A stretch of DNA of 64,000 nt, from positions 208,134 through 272,133 of the forward strand of contig JAPPCR010000006.1 of assembly GCA_028875725.1 (NCBI GenBank), in the 5' to 3' direction. A program made the translations under genes and the position numbers. How positions within the stretch are numbered: position 1 is the stretch's first letter; each line of letters opens with the position of its first letter. The notes beneath the pieces were generated by a model, which was not told where the DNA came from, searched no databases, and was given only the letters and a program-made list of their open reading frames with translations. Source of the DNA: Acidobacteriota bacterium. Its GTDB lineage: Bacteria; Acidobacteriota; Thermoanaerobaculia; Multivoradales; Multivoraceae. This document shows, piece after piece, positions 50,432-60,352 of the stretch.

Positions 50432-51886
50432 GTGAGTCTGAGAGCGACGTATCTGGCCAGCGACGGGCTGGCGCTGGCCGAATTGCTGAGGACCGGCGAT
50501 CTGGCTCCGGCCGAGGCGGTCGAGTGCGCGGCCGAGATCTCTGCGGAACTGAACGGAGACCTGAACGCGGTCGTCTGTTCGGACTTCGAGCGCGCTGCCG
50601 CCGGCGCGGCCGAGGTCGTGGCGGCTGGTGGGCCGTTCGCCGGCGTGCCGTACCTGCTGAAAGACCTCTACGCGAACGCGGTGGGCTTGCCGCTCACGAA
50701 CGGCAGCCGCCTCTTCGAGGGCAGCGTGCCTGACCACGACTCGGAGATGGTGAGTCGCTACCGGCGGGCCGGGCTCCTGATCGCGGGGCGGACGGCTTCG
50801 CCCGAGTTCGGGCTGACGACCAGTACCGAGTCCGCGGTCTTCGGGCAGACGCGCAACCCGTGGAACCTGGAGCACATCGCCGGTGGGTCCTCGGGCGGCG
50901 CCGCGGCGGCCGTCGCCGCCGGCATCGTGCCGGCCGCCCACGCCAGCGACGGCGGTGGATCGATCCGCATCCCGGCCTCGTGCTGCGGACTCTTCGGACT
51001 CAAGCCGAGCCGGGCCCGGGTTTCGCTGGCGCCTGACGCCGGCGAGGGTTGGGCCGGGTTCTCGGTGCAGCACTGCGTGAGCCGCAGCGTTCGCGACAGC
51101 GCCGCGCTTCTCGATACGGTCGCGGGTCCGGTCGCGGGAGATCCATACTGCGCGCCGCCGCCTGAACGGAGCTTCCTCGAGGAGACCGGGCGCGAGCCGG
51201 GACGGCTGCGGATCGCGCTGGCCCTGGAGGCGTTCAACGGCTCCCCGGTCGATGAGGCGTGCGTTGCGGCGGCCCGCGGCGCGGCCGAACTCTGCTCGGG
51301 ACTCGGGCACGAGGTTGCCCACGCGGCCCCGGAGATCGACGCGAACGCGCTCGGCCTCGCGACCCGGCTGATCGTCGGCGCGAACGTGCGCGCCACGATC
51401 GCGGAGCGCTGCGAGGTTCTCGGCCGCGACGCCCGGGAGGACGAGCTGGAGCCGCTCACCTGGGCGACGGCCGCCACGGGCGAGCAGAGCGACGCCGCCG
51501 CCTACGCGCGGGCGACCCGCACGGTTCACGCCGTGGGCCGCCGGCTGGCCGCGTTCTTCGATGGAGGTTTCGATGTCCTGCTGTCGCCGACGATGGCGGC
51601 GCCGCCGGCCAAGCTCGGCGTGCTGTCGCTTTCGAACCGGGGCGACGACTATCTGCCGGCCTTGCTGCAGACGATTGGCTTCACCCAGTTGATGAACGTC
51701 TGCGGCAATCCCGCCGCCTCGGTGCCGCTCGGCTGGAGCGGGGCGAACGGCGGCCTGCCGATCGGCGTCCAGATCGCCGCACCGATGGGCGGCGAGGGAG
51801 TGCTGCTCCGGCTGGCGGCGCAGCTCGAGCGGGAACGTCCCTGGATCGACCGGAAGCCGCCCTGCTCGGCGTGGCGGAACGGCTAG
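50432..51886 (+). CDS. Amidase, amidase-signature family
   Basis: 484 residues. Ser-cisSer-Lys amide hydrolase related to GatA and fatty-acid amide hydrolases. Lys is in PYLLKDLYAN, cis-Ser in AGGSSGGAAAAVAAG and the nucleophile Ser in ASDGGGSIRIPASCCGLFGLKPSRARV. The C-terminal part has SPTMAAPPAKLG and LPIGVQIAAPMGGEG. No gatB or gatC lies nearby, so it is probably a catabolic or detoxifying amidase rather than the tRNA amidotransferase. The GTG at 50432 is preferred: GGAGAGG is 6 nt upstream and the conserved N-terminal LASDGLALAELLRTG follows. First gene of the long operon; the next starts 6 bp after its stop. Confidence 0.88.
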   Translation: MSLRATYLASDGLALAELLRTGDLAPAEAVECAAEISAELNGDLNAVVCSDFERAAAGAAEVVAAGGPFAGVPYLLKDLYANAVGLPLTNGSRLFEGSVPDHDSEMVSRYRRAGLLIAGRTASPEFGLTTSTESAVFGQTRNPWNLEHIAGGSSGGAAAAVAAGIVPAAHASDGGGSIRIPASCCGLFGLKPSRARVSLAPDAGEGWAGFSVQHCVSRSVRDSAALLDTVAGPVAGDPYCAPPPERSFLEETGREPGRLRIALALEAFNGSPVDEACVAAARGAAELCSGLGHEVAHAAPEIDANALGLATRLIVGANVRATIAERCEVLGRDAREDELEPLTWATAATGEQSDAAAYARATRTVHAVGRRLAAFFDGGFDVLLSPTMAAPPAKLGVLSLSNRGDDYLPALLQTIGFTQLMNVCGNPAASVPLGWSGANGGLPIGVQIAAPMGGEGVLLRLAAQLERERPWIDRKPPCSAWRNG

Positions 51887-51892
51887 CGAGCC

Positions 51893-52774
51893 GTGGCGCG
51901 GCCGCGGCAGGCAGTTCGGAAGCCGGCGAAGCTCGCGGCGCCGGCGCTTCTCGTCGCCCTCGCATGGCCGGCGGCGGCCGCCGAACCACCCTGGCAGCGA
52001 CTCGAGTTCGAGGCCAGGAAGCTGTTCCTCTCGGCGGGCGCCGCGGTCGAGTTCGAGCCGGCGGCGGAGCTCCCGGTGGACGAGCGCTGCGAAGGCAAGC
52101 CGCCGATGCCCGGCTCGGCCGCGCGGATCCGGATCGAGTCCACGATGTTCGGCCGTCGCTCGGAGTCCTCCCTGTGGTTCGATCCGGGCAGCCTGAATGC
52201 TCATCTTCGAGTCCAGGAAGAACGGGGTAGCCGGAACCGCTACAAGCGGTACACGTTCTGTGAGGGAAGCGTGGAGGCCGAGCGCGCGACTCCCAATCCC
52301 GGCGAGGCTGGTCTTCCGGTCGCGGAATGGACCCATCGTTATCCGCTCCATCATCCCGTTCCGCAAGGACTCGAGGCGCCGCTGTCGGAGCCCTCGGCGC
52401 TGCTCCATCTCGTCGGACGGCTGGCGGCGCTACCGTCCGGAGCAGAGGCGGAAACCCCGTGGACAGTGCCGATGTTCTCGAACCAGAGGGTGCTGGCGGT
52501 GCGGATCGAACGAGACCCGGAGACTGTGACCGCGTCTCCCTCGTTCTCGGTGGCCGGCGGTCAGGCGCCGGCGCAGTTGACGCTTGTTCGTTTCTCCATG
52601 ACGCCGGTCGCGTACGGGCCCGAGGGTAGCGCGGAGGACTTCGAGCTGCTGGGGCTCGAGGGCGCGATCGAGATCGTGGCGGTGAAGGAACTCCAGGCGC
52701 CCGTGTCGATCAGCGGTCGCCTTCCGCCGGCGGGGCGGGTCACGGTCCGGCTGCGCCACGTGAAGTTGCGTTAG
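51893..52774 (+). CDS. Exported protein of unknown function
   Basis: 293 residues from a GTG. Signal peptide with a KPAKLAAPALLVALAWPAAAAE pattern. The mature part is beta-rich: FEPAAELPVDERCEGK, IRIESTMFGRRSESSLWFDPGSLNAHLRVQEE, YKRYTFCEG, then VLAVRIERDPETV and a C-terminal LPPAGRVTVRLRHVKLR. The strand pattern is loosely like periplasmic DUF3108-type proteins, but I cannot confirm that. It sits 6 bp after the amidase and 1 bp before the regulator gene, in the menaquinone operon. Confidence 0.7.
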   Translation: MARPRQAVRKPAKLAAPALLVALAWPAAAAEPPWQRLEFEARKLFLSAGAAVEFEPAAELPVDERCEGKPPMPGSAARIRIESTMFGRRSESSLWFDPGSLNAHLRVQEERGSRNRYKRYTFCEGSVEAERATPNPGEAGLPVAEWTHRYPLHHPVPQGLEAPLSEPSALLHLVGRLAALPSGAEAETPWTVPMFSNQRVLAVRIERDPETVTASPSFSVAGGQAPAQLTLVRFSMTPVAYGPEGSAEDFELLGLEGAIEIVAVKELQAPVSISGRLPPAGRVTVRLRHVKLR

Positions 52775-52775
52775 G

Positions 52776-53444
52776 GTGCCGAGCGTGGGGGCTGAAGGCG
52801 CCGAGAACGTGGATCGGGTTCGCGAAGAGTTCGTGCAACTCTGGGGCGCTCTGGGCACCTTCTGGGGCGTGCCGCCGACCACCGCGCGGGTCTTCGGCTG
52901 GCTGATGTCCCGCAGCGAGCCCGCCGATGCCCAGGAGATCATGGCCGGGCTGGAACTCAGTCGCGGCGCGGTCTCGATGGCCTGCAGGGAGCTGCGCGAG
53001 TGGAAGCTCATCTCACCGGAGCGCGTCGCGGGCGCGCGCCGGGTGGTCTACCGGCCCGAGACCGACCTGGAGCGGGTCCTCCGGAACGTCGTTGAGATCC
53101 GCAAGCGGCGGGAGTGGGACCCGATCCGTGAGAACATGCGGGACTGGATTCCGGCCCTGGAGGACCCGTCCTTTCCCGGCAAAGCAGCCTCTCCCGAGAA
53201 TGCGGTGTTTCTCAGGCGCCTGCGCGCGATCGACCAGGTCATGGGACGGGTGGACTCGATCGCGGAGTTTCTCCTCAACGGCGGCACGGTGACGGACTTC
53301 GGGCTGAAGGCCCTGCTGGGAGCGGGAGCGGTCGCAGCGCGGCTGGGCAACCTCGCCCGGCGCGAGGCGCAGTCCTTCTCGGGCAAATCCGCCCCACCGG
53401 CGGAGCCGGCGCCGGACCTCGACCCGGAGGAGCAGAAGAGTTGA
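52776..53444 (+). CDS. GbsR/MarR family transcriptional regulator
   Basis: 222 residues. The N-terminal half is a winged helix with the GbsR pattern: FVQLWGALGTFWGVPPTTARVFGWLMSRSEPADAQEIMAGLELSRGAVSMACRELREWKLISPERVAGARRVVYRPETD. The C-terminal half is helical, ends in a Pro-rich tail and may bind an effector or dimerise. Its place in front of the prenyl synthase and men genes, with 4-bp coupling, suggests that it controls this operon. The effector is unknown. GTG start 1 bp after the preceding stop. Confidence 0.85.
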   Translation: MPSVGAEGAENVDRVREEFVQLWGALGTFWGVPPTTARVFGWLMSRSEPADAQEIMAGLELSRGAVSMACRELREWKLISPERVAGARRVVYRPETDLERVLRNVVEIRKRREWDPIRENMRDWIPALEDPSFPGKAASPENAVFLRRLRAIDQVMGRVDSIAEFLLNGGTVTDFGLKALLGAGAVAARLGNLARREAQSFSGKSAPPAEPAPDLDPEEQKS

Positions 53445-54613
53445 CGGTGCTCACGGATCGCCCGGCTGGGCCTCTGTCGAGAAACACGGCCGTGGAAGAC
53501 GAGGTGCTCGGGCGCCTCCGCGACCTCTGTGACGTCGGCGGCCTCCAGGGTCTTGCCGCGACGATCGACGACCTGGTCGGCTTCGTCCGCGACGATCTCG
53601 CCGCGTTGGAGGAGGGACTGGCGGCCCTGTCGACGGGAGACACGCTGGTTGGCGAGGCCGGAGCTTCCCTTGTACACCTCGGTGGTAAACGGTTGCGTCC
53701 ACTGTGCGTTGTCCTGGCGTCGCGGGTCGGGTCCGCACAGCCTTCCGCGGTGCGTGACATCGCGGTCGCGGCCGAGCTGGTCCACAACGCCACGCTGCTG
53801 CACGACGACGTCGTCGATCACGCGGACCAGCGTCGAGGGCGGCCAACGGCACGCGTCGAACTCGGCAACGCGGCCTCGATTTTCGCGGGTGACTACCTGT
53901 TGATCGAGGCGCTCAACAGGGTGCGGCGCGCCGCGGTTCCGGGCGTCATGGAAGGCCTGCTCGAGACGATCGCCGAGATGATCCGGGCTGAGTCGCTTCA
54001 GCTCGAGAACCGCGGCTCCCTCGACGCCTCCGAGGATCTCTACTTCGAGGTTGCCCGCGGCAAGTCGGCGGCGCTTTTCAGTTGGGCGTTGGGCGCCGGC
54101 GCCTTGAGCGGCGGCGCGTCGTCCGAACTCTGCCGGGCGCTTCGGGCCTACGGGGAATCGATCGGGGTCGCCTTCCAGTTGATCGACGACCTGCTCGATC
54201 TGGTCGGACACCACAGCAACACGGGCAAGACCCTGTTCAGCGACCTCTCGGAGGGGAAGATCACCTATCCGCTGATCGTCGTGCTGGATCGCGAACCCGC
54301 GCTCGCCGACACGATCCGCGCGATAGCCGCCGAGGCGACCCCGTCCTGGGATGCCGACGGCCTCGGTCTGGGGTATGCCGGCTCGAACGGCGATGGTTCG
54401 GCGAACGGCCACCCGGGCGGCGCGAACGGGGAGGGTCGGGAGCGTGAGCGCGTCCTCGAGGCGATGCTTCGCTACAACGTCGAGGCGACGTGCCGCGACC
54501 TCGCCGCGAGCTACATAGACGAAGGGATCGCAGCGCTGGCGAAGGTCCCCGACGGCCCCGCGCGCCGTGCGCTGACGGTTGTCGCTCGGGCGAGCGTGTT
54601 GCGGGAACGATGA
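53441..54613 (+). CDS. Polyprenyl diphosphate synthase (menaquinone side chain)
   Basis: 390 residues. Long-chain trans-prenyl synthase, probably making the hepta- to nonaprenyl diphosphate used by MenA. GGKRLRPL, the first Asp-rich motif LLHDDVVDHADQRRGRPT, FAGDYLL and the second Asp-rich motif FQLIDDLLDLVG are all present. Residues about 305-335 hold a Gly/Asn-rich insertion (GYAGSNGDGSANGHPGG) in a loop near the C-terminus. Start TTG in a TTGA overlap with the regulator gene; a GTG two codons later is possible. The TGA overlaps the ATG of menG. Confidence 0.92.
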   Translation: MTVLTDRPAGPLSRNTAVEDEVLGRLRDLCDVGGLQGLAATIDDLVGFVRDDLAALEEGLAALSTGDTLVGEAGASLVHLGGKRLRPLCVVLASRVGSAQPSAVRDIAVAAELVHNATLLHDDVVDHADQRRGRPTARVELGNAASIFAGDYLLIEALNRVRRAAVPGVMEGLLETIAEMIRAESLQLENRGSLDASEDLYFEVARGKSAALFSWALGAGALSGGASSELCRALRAYGESIGVAFQLIDDLLDLVGHHSNTGKTLFSDLSEGKITYPLIVVLDREPALADTIRAIAAEATPSWDADGLGLGYAGSNGDGSANGHPGGANGEGRERERVLEAMLRYNVEATCRDLAASYIDEGIAALAKVPDGPARRALTVVARASVLRER

Positions 54614-55371
54614 TGGCGCTGGCTGAGCCGCTGGCGGGCCCGAGCGACGGCTCGGGCGCGATGTTCGACCGGATCGCCGCTCGCTACGACCTGCTGAACC
54701 GCCTCAACTCCCTGGGCTTCGATCGGGCGTGGCGCCGGATCACGGCGGAGGCCCTGGCGCCGGCCGCGGCCGCCGGCCGGCCCCTGCGCGTGCTCGATGT
54801 TGCGTCCGGAACCGGAGACCTGGCGATCGCGATCGCGCGGCGGTTTCCCTCGGCGGTCGTCGAGGGTGTCGACACCTCGACTGCGATGACGGCGATCGGA
54901 CGAGGGAAGGTGGAGCACGCCGGCCTCGCCGACCGCGTTACGCTGGCTTCTGGCGACGCTCACGAGCTTGGTTTCCCCGATCGCGCCTTCGACGCGGCGG
55001 CGATCGCGTTCGGCATCCGCAACGTCCCCGACCGGGTCCGGGCGCTGCGCGAAATGGCGAGGGTCACCCGGCCGGGCGGCCGAGTCGCGGTTCTCGAGTT
55101 GAGCGAGCCGACTTCCGGCCTGCCGGCCGCTCTCGCGCGCTTCCACATCCGCGTCCTCGTGCCACTGATCGGGGCGCTTCTGGCCGGGGGCGAGGAGTAC
55201 CGGTACCTGCGGAGGTCGATCCACGCCTTTCCGTCGCCGAACGAGTTCGTTGGCACGATGGCCGGCGCCGGTCTGGAGCCGGTCGAAACGCGGCCTCTGA
55301 CGTTCGGCGTGTGCAACCTGTTCGTGGCCAGTCCGGCCGTGGAGTGTGCGACGGGAGGCTCTGGTCCATGA
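54610..55371 (+). CDS. menG: Demethylmenaquinone methyltransferase
   Basis: 253 residues. SAM-dependent C-methylation of demethylmenaquinone, last step of the pathway. FDRIAARYDLLNRLNSLGFDRAWRR is the UbiE/MenG signature, VLDVASGTGDLAIAIARR the SAM site and AIAFGIRNVPDRVRALREMARVTRPGGRVAVLELSEP the later motifs. The ATG at 54610 forms an ATGA overlap with the preceding gene; upstream in-frame starts would extend into it. The stop overlaps the menF ATG. Confidence 0.94.
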   Translation: MMALAEPLAGPSDGSGAMFDRIAARYDLLNRLNSLGFDRAWRRITAEALAPAAAAGRPLRVLDVASGTGDLAIAIARRFPSAVVEGVDTSTAMTAIGRGKVEHAGLADRVTLASGDAHELGFPDRAFDAAAIAFGIRNVPDRVRALREMARVTRPGGRVAVLELSEPTSGLPAALARFHIRVLVPLIGALLAGGEEYRYLRRSIHAFPSPNEFVGTMAGAGLEPVETRPLTFGVCNLFVASPAVECATGGSGP

Positions 55372-56879
55372 CCTCTCCGGTGATCAGACCGCGTTCGGGT
55401 CGAGAGACGCGCGCTCCGCGGTCCGGCCTTCTGGCCGTGGCCGCCGAGGCGCCGCGAGTGGCTCCCGAGGAGTTTCTCCGGCGGGCTTCGCGGAGCTTCC
55501 GCGAGATCGGCCCGGTGGGCCACCTGTGGTCGCCCTCCGGAGGGATGCAGTCCGCCGGCTGGGGTGTGGCCCGGCGCTTCGAAGTCGCCGGAGACGCCCC
55601 GTCCCCCGGGTTCCCGGGCGGAAACGGCGACGGCGACCACAGGATGCAAGCCGGCGGCGTCGCGCTCGACCAGGTTGCGGCGCTGGCGTCCGGGCTGTTT
55701 CGCGAACTGGCGGGAGCGGACGAGGTGCCGTTGCGGCTCTTCGGTGGACTCGCGTTCGATCCCGGGCCGGACAGCCCCGGATCCGGAGCGTCCGATTGGG
55801 ACGAGTTCGGCGCGGGCAGCTTCGTGCTGCCGCGGCTGGGATACGTTGCCGACGGTGACGCCGCACATCTGTATGCGGTCATCGACGCGACGGCGGTCGG
55901 GGCAGCGCCGGAGTGGCAGCGGCGTCTTCAGCGGCTGGCCGAAGACCTCGACCTCACCGGCAGCCTCGGAAGCGGCGCGAACGGCAACGGACACCTGGGA
56001 GAGCTTCCGGAAGCGGCCAACACCCTGGAGGCGCTGCCGGGAATCCTGCGGAGCCTTGATCGCCCGGCCGCTTCAGAGTGGCTTCAGCGTGTGAAAGAGC
56101 TTCGCGCGGAGGTGCTTTCCGAACGGCTGCAGAAGGTCGTCGCGGCGCGCGCCGTCGAGCTCGACCTCGACCGGCCGTTCGGCATCGACGATCTGGTCCG
56201 CATCGCCGGGCGCCTGGGGAACAGCATGCCGACCTGCACGCGCTTCGCCTTCCTGCGCGGCGGCTCGATCTTCTTCGGCGCGACGCCGGAGCTGCTGGTC
56301 CGTCGCCGGGGCCGCCGGATCGAGACGCAGGCGCTGGCCGGTTCGATCGCCAGCGACCCAAAGCCAGTGCGTCGGCGCGAACTGGAGCGGCGCCTGCTGG
56401 AGAGCCGGAAGGACCGGCTGGAACATGACGTCGTGGTTCGTTACCTGGTCGAACGCCTCGACCGTAGCTGCGGCGGGGTATCGCCGCCCGCCCCTCCGGA
56501 AGTCCGTGTCTTGCCGAACGTGATGCACCTGGAGACGCCGATTCGCGCCGCGCTGCCGGAGACCGTCGAGCCGCCGCACGTGCTGCGGCTGGTGCGGGCG
56601 CTCCACCCGACGCCTGCGGTCGCCGGCAGGCCGACGCCTCTCGCCCTGGCCGCGATCAGGCGCACCGAAGAGCGGGCCCGGGGCTGGTACGCGGGCCCGG
56701 TCGGTTGGTTCGACGGCAGCGGCGATGGCGAGTTCTCGGTCGCTCTTCGTTCCTGTCTCGCGACACGGCGTCGAGGCCTGCTCTACTCGGGCAACGGCAT
56801 CGTCGCCGACTCCGATCCCGCACGCGAGCTGGTTGAGACGAACCTGAAGCTGGACGCGATCCTCGGAGCATGGGGCTAG
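55368..56879 (+). CDS. menF: Isochorismate synthase
   Basis: 503 residues. Converts chorismate to isochorismate, entry to menaquinone synthesis. The C-terminal chorismate-binding domain has LQKVVAARAVELDLDRPF, TRFAFLRGGSIFFGATPELLVRR, ETQALAGSIA, LHPTPAVAGRPT and GWYAGPVGWFDGSGDGEFSVALRS. The N-terminal half is poorly conserved and holds Gly/Asn-rich inserts (GGNGDGDH, GSGANGNGH) like that in the prenyl synthase gene. Start overlaps menG (ATGA), end overlaps menD by 10 bp. Confidence 0.93.
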   Translation: MTSPVIRPRSGRETRAPRSGLLAVAAEAPRVAPEEFLRRASRSFREIGPVGHLWSPSGGMQSAGWGVARRFEVAGDAPSPGFPGGNGDGDHRMQAGGVALDQVAALASGLFRELAGADEVPLRLFGGLAFDPGPDSPGSGASDWDEFGAGSFVLPRLGYVADGDAAHLYAVIDATAVGAAPEWQRRLQRLAEDLDLTGSLGSGANGNGHLGELPEAANTLEALPGILRSLDRPAASEWLQRVKELRAEVLSERLQKVVAARAVELDLDRPFGIDDLVRIAGRLGNSMPTCTRFAFLRGGSIFFGATPELLVRRRGRRIETQALAGSIASDPKPVRRRELERRLLESRKDRLEHDVVVRYLVERLDRSCGGVSPPAPPEVRVLPNVMHLETPIRAALPETVEPPHVLRLVRALHPTPAVAGRPTPLALAAIRRTEERARGWYAGPVGWFDGSGDGEFSVALRSCLATRRRGLLYSGNGIVADSDPARELVETNLKLDAILGAWG

Positions 56880-58687
56880 GGGCCGGCGCGGGCAAGGCGC
56901 AGTTTCAGCGTGCGCGCCTCCTGGTCGGCGCCCTGATGCGGGCCGGCGTCCGGCGGGCGGTGACGAGCCCGGGTTCCCGCTCGACGCCACTGGTGCTGGC
57001 GGCGCTCGATGCCGCGGCCGCCGGGCTGGACATCGCCAGCATCATCGACGAGCGGGCGGCCGCTTTCTTCGCGCTCGGTCAGGCACGGGCCACGGGCGTA
57101 CCCACGGTCCTGATCTGCACTTCGGGGACAGCGCCGGCGCACTACCTGCCGGCGATCCTGGAAGCCCGCGAGGCCGGGGTTCCCCTGATCGCCCTGACCG
57201 CCGACCGCCCGATGGAGTTGATGGACTGCGGGGCGCCGCAGGCGACGGACCAGACAAAGCTCTTCGGCCGGGCCGTCAACCACTTCACCGAAGTCGATCT
57301 CGCGGGTCCGGTCGATGCGCTGAGCCTGCGGGCGATCCGTCGAACCGCGGCTCAGGCCGTGTTCCGTTCCCGCTGGCCGCGCGGCGGCGCGGTCCACCTG
57401 AACGTGCGGGCGCGCAAGCCGCTCGAGCCGGAGGTGGATACCGGAGACGGTTCGCTCGTGGCTACCGTTGACGCTCTGCTCGAGGAGCCGGTCGAGGCGG
57501 CTGTGCCCGCGGCGCAACCGGATCCGGCGGCGCTGGATCGGGCGGCGGCGCTGTGTCGGCGAGCGGAGCGTGGCCTGATCGTCTCCGGTCCCTTGCCTCT
57601 TCCGTCGCCCGAGTGCCGACGGGCCGGTGACGTCCGGGGTCTGGCGAAGCTCGCGCGGCGTACAGGCTTCCCGCTACTCGCGGAGGCCACGAGTCAGGGC
57701 AGGTTCACGGAAGGAGACACTGCGGCCGACGCCGCGCGGCTCGGAGCGGCCTGGATAGCCGACGGCGGAGAAGGCCTGCCTCTTCCGGACCTGATTCTGC
57801 AGGTCGGAGCGCCACCGGTCGCGGCAGGTGCTCAGCGCCTGATCGAGGCCGCGGGGGCACCTCAGATCGTGCTGTCCGACGGTCCCTGGACCGATCCGGA
57901 CGGACTCGCTTCGGTGTTCCTGTTCGGAGATGTCGAAAGCTCGACGTCAGAGCTCTGTCGACGGCTCGGGGATGTGGGGCCGGCCACCGAGGCGGCCGGT
58001 TGGCGGGGGGACGTACTTCGGTTGTGCGGGCGATTTCGGGCGGCGGCGGCACGACTTGACTCCGGCGGTCTCGGCTTTCACGACGGGGAAGCGGCCGGAG
58101 TGGCGGTCGCGGCAACGCCGGCGGACGCGCTCCTCATGCTTGGCAACAGCCTGCCCGTGCGCCTGGTCGAAACCTGGGCCGCGCATCCCGGTCGCCGGCT
58201 CTGGGTTGCGAGCCAGCGGGGGTTGAGCGGGATCGACGGGTTGGTTGCGGGCTTCCTTGGCTCGCTCGGCGCGGGCGGTTTTCCGGCCGGCCTGCTGCTC
58301 GCGGGCGACGTCAGCCTGCTGCACGATCTCGACGGTCTGGCGATCGCCCCCGAGTACGGCGACGGTCCGCCGGCGGTGGTCGTGGTGATCGACAACCAGG
58401 GCGGACGGATCTTCGACCGACTTCCGATCGCGAAGGCCGGGATTCTCCGTGGCCCGGACGGCAGGCACTGGTTGACGCCGCACGGGGTCGACTTCGGCGG
58501 CCTGGCACGCGCGTTCGGCGTACCTTACGCACGAGTGGAAGATGCCTCGGCACTCGCACGGGAGATCGAGGCGGCCCTCGGTCGGAGAGGCGTTTCCCTG
58601 ATCGTTGCGGGGGTCGCTCCAGAGTCGCTGGCGGCGGCCGAGGAGTCGCTGCGGCAGGCAATGGGCGCGGCGTCGTCGTCGCGATGA
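56870..58687 (+). CDS. menD: 2-succinyl-5-enolpyruvyl-6-hydroxy-3-cyclohexene-1-carboxylate synthase
   Basis: 605 residues. ThDP-dependent condensation of isochorismate with 2-oxoglutarate. TSPGSRSTPLVLAAL, IDERAAAFFALGQARATG, CTSGTAPAHYLPAILEAREAG, LTADRPMELMDCGAPQATDQ and the ThDP/Mg region LLLAGDVSLLHDLDGL...VVVVIDNQGGRIFDRLP match the family in order and length. The ATG at 56870 overlaps the end of menF, and its stop overlaps menH by 4 bp. Confidence 0.95.
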   Translation: MGLGAGAGKAQFQRARLLVGALMRAGVRRAVTSPGSRSTPLVLAALDAAAAGLDIASIIDERAAAFFALGQARATGVPTVLICTSGTAPAHYLPAILEAREAGVPLIALTADRPMELMDCGAPQATDQTKLFGRAVNHFTEVDLAGPVDALSLRAIRRTAAQAVFRSRWPRGGAVHLNVRARKPLEPEVDTGDGSLVATVDALLEEPVEAAVPAAQPDPAALDRAAALCRRAERGLIVSGPLPLPSPECRRAGDVRGLAKLARRTGFPLLAEATSQGRFTEGDTAADAARLGAAWIADGGEGLPLPDLILQVGAPPVAAGAQRLIEAAGAPQIVLSDGPWTDPDGLASVFLFGDVESSTSELCRRLGDVGPATEAAGWRGDVLRLCGRFRAAAARLDSGGLGFHDGEAAGVAVAATPADALLMLGNSLPVRLVETWAAHPGRRLWVASQRGLSGIDGLVAGFLGSLGAGGFPAGLLLAGDVSLLHDLDGLAIAPEYGDGPPAVVVVIDNQGGRIFDRLPIAKAGILRGPDGRHWLTPHGVDFGGLARAFGVPYARVEDASALAREIEAALGRRGVSLIVAGVAPESLAAAEESLRQAMGAASSSR

Positions 58688-59457
58688 CAACGGCCGTCCT
58701 GATCCACGGCTTTTCGGGCAGTCCGGCTAGCTGGCGGCGGGTCGAAGCGTGGCTCGACGCGCCGAGCCACGCGGTGGCGGTCTGCGGTCATGGCGGCGAA
58801 AGTCCGCCAGCGATCTCCGAAGGTCCGGCGGCGTTCGAGGCCGAGGTCGATCGGCTGGCGGCTACCGTCCGGGCCGAGGTGCCGGCGCCTCGTCTGGCGG
58901 TTGGCTACTCCCTGGGGGGGCGGCTGGCCCTCGGCCTGCTGGTCCGTCGCCCGGACCTGTTTCGCGGCGGCGTTCTGATCGGCGCGAACCCGGGCATTGC
59001 CGGCGAGGACGTCCGCGTCGCTCGCCGACGCGACGACGATCGCTGGGCTCGGCTCATCGAGGAAGAGGGCCTCGCCGCCTTCGACAGCGAGTGGTCGGCT
59101 TTGCCGCTGTTCGCCAGTCAGCACGACCTGGATTCCGGACGGCTGGCGGAGCAGCGGCGTACTCGCCTCAGCCACGATCCTGCGGCCCTCGGGGCGGCGA
59201 TGAGGGCGCTCGGTCTCGGCGCCATGCCGGACTACCGACCCTTCCTGTCCTCGATCTTCTGCCCGGTCGAGTTGATAGTGGGCAGTGAGGACTCGAGGTT
59301 CGTCGGTCTGGCGCGACAGATGGCCGGACGCCTTCCGTTCGCCACGGTCCGCATCGTCGACGGAGTTGGCCACAATGTTCCACTGGAGGCGCCGGCCGAG
59401 CTGGCCCGCCTCCTGAACGCGACTCTGGGCAAGGTTGATCGGGACCGCGGGCGCTGA
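58684..59457 (+). CDS. menH: 2-succinyl-6-hydroxy-2,4-cyclohexadiene-1-carboxylate synthase
   Basis: 257 residues. Alpha/beta hydrolase fold that eliminates pyruvate from the MenD product. [15 protein letters not shown] (oxyanion hole), [14 protein letters not shown] (nucleophile Ser), [12 protein letters not shown] (Asp) and [11 protein letters not shown] (His) form the triad; CGHGGESPP and [24 protein letters not shown] are MenH-like. ATGA overlap with menD supports the assignment. Confidence 0.92.
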   Translation: MTTAVLIHGFSGSPASWRRVEAWLDAPSHAVAVCGHGGESPPAISEGPAAFEAEVDRLAATVRAEVPAPRLAVGYSLGGRLALGLLVRRPDLFRGGVLIGANPGIAGEDVRVARRRDDDRWARLIEEEGLAAFDSEWSALPLFASQHDLDSGRLAEQRRTRLSHDPAALGAAMRALGLGAMPDYRPFLSSIFCPVELIVGSEDSRFVGLARQMAGRLPFATVRIVDGVGHNVPLEAPAELARLLNATLGKVDRDRGR

Positions 59458-59503
59458 TGGCACCCCCCGTTGTAGTGTCGCTGATCGAAGGAGGCGGGAG
59501 GGG

Positions 59504-60352
59504 ATGAGCGGAGAATCGCACCAGGAATGGCGGAGTGGCGGTGACTACACGGATATCCGCTACGAGAAGTCCTACGTCGGCGGCGAGCCGGAGGGGATAG
59601 CCAAGATCACGATCAACCGGCCGGAGGTGCGCAACGCCTTCCGGCCGCTGACGGTCCAGGAGATGAGCGCGGCGGTCGACGTGGCCCGCGATGACGGTGA
59701 GGTCGGCGCGGTGATCCTGACCGGCGAAGGACGAAACGCCTTCTGTTCGGGCGGCGATCAGCGTATCCGGGGCGACGCCGGCTACGTCGGTGACGACGGC
59801 GTGCCGCGCCTGAACGTCCTCGACCTGCAGCGTCAGATCCGCACGTTGCCCAAGCCGGTCGTGGCGATGGTCGCCGGCTACGCGATCGGCGGTGGCCACG
59901 TGCTGCACATGGTCTGCGACCTGACGATCGCCGCCGACAACGCCCGCTTCGGCCAGACCGGCCCGCGGGTGGGCAGCTTTGACGGCGGTTACGGCGCCTC
60001 GTACATGGCGCGGATCGTGGGCCAGAAGAAGGCGCGGGAGATCTGGTTCCTGTGCCGTCAGTACAACGCCCGGCAGGCGCTGGACATGGGCCTCGTCAAC
60101 ACGGTCGTGCCGCTCGAGCGGCTGGAACAGGAGACCCTCCAGTGGTGCCGGGAGATGCTGGCCAACAGCCCGATGGCGCTCCGCTGCCTGAAGGCGGCGA
60201 TGAACGCCGACTGCGACGGCCAGGCCGGCCTGCAGGAGCTGGCGGGGAACGCGACCCTGCTGTTCTACATGACGCAGGAGGGGCAGGAGGGCCGGCAGGC
60301 GTTCCTGGAGAAGCGGAAGCCGGACTTCTCGAAGTTTCAGCGCTACCCATGA
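59504..60352 (+). CDS. menB: 1,4-dihydroxy-2-naphthoyl-CoA synthase
   Basis: 282 residues. Crotonase-fold ring closure of o-succinylbenzoyl-Co[101 protein letters not shown] and [17 protein letters not shown] are diagnostic of MenB. The ATG at 59504 follows a strong GGAGGCGGGAGGGG; a 46-bp gap before it makes it the only men gene here not overlapping its upstream neighbour. Confidence 0.97.
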   Translation: MSGESHQEWRSGGDYTDIRYEKSYVGGEPEGIAKITINRPEVRNAFRPLTVQEMSAAVDVARDDGEVGAVILTGEGRNAFCSGGDQRIRGDAGYVGDDGVPRLNVLDLQRQIRTLPKPVVAMVAGYAIGGGHVLHMVCDLTIAADNARFGQTGPRVGSFDGGYGASYMARIVGQKKAREIWFLCRQYNARQALDMGLVNTVVPLERLEQETLQWCREMLANSPMALRCLKAAMNADCDGQAGLQELAGNATLLFYMTQEGQEGRQAFLEKRKPDFSKFQRYP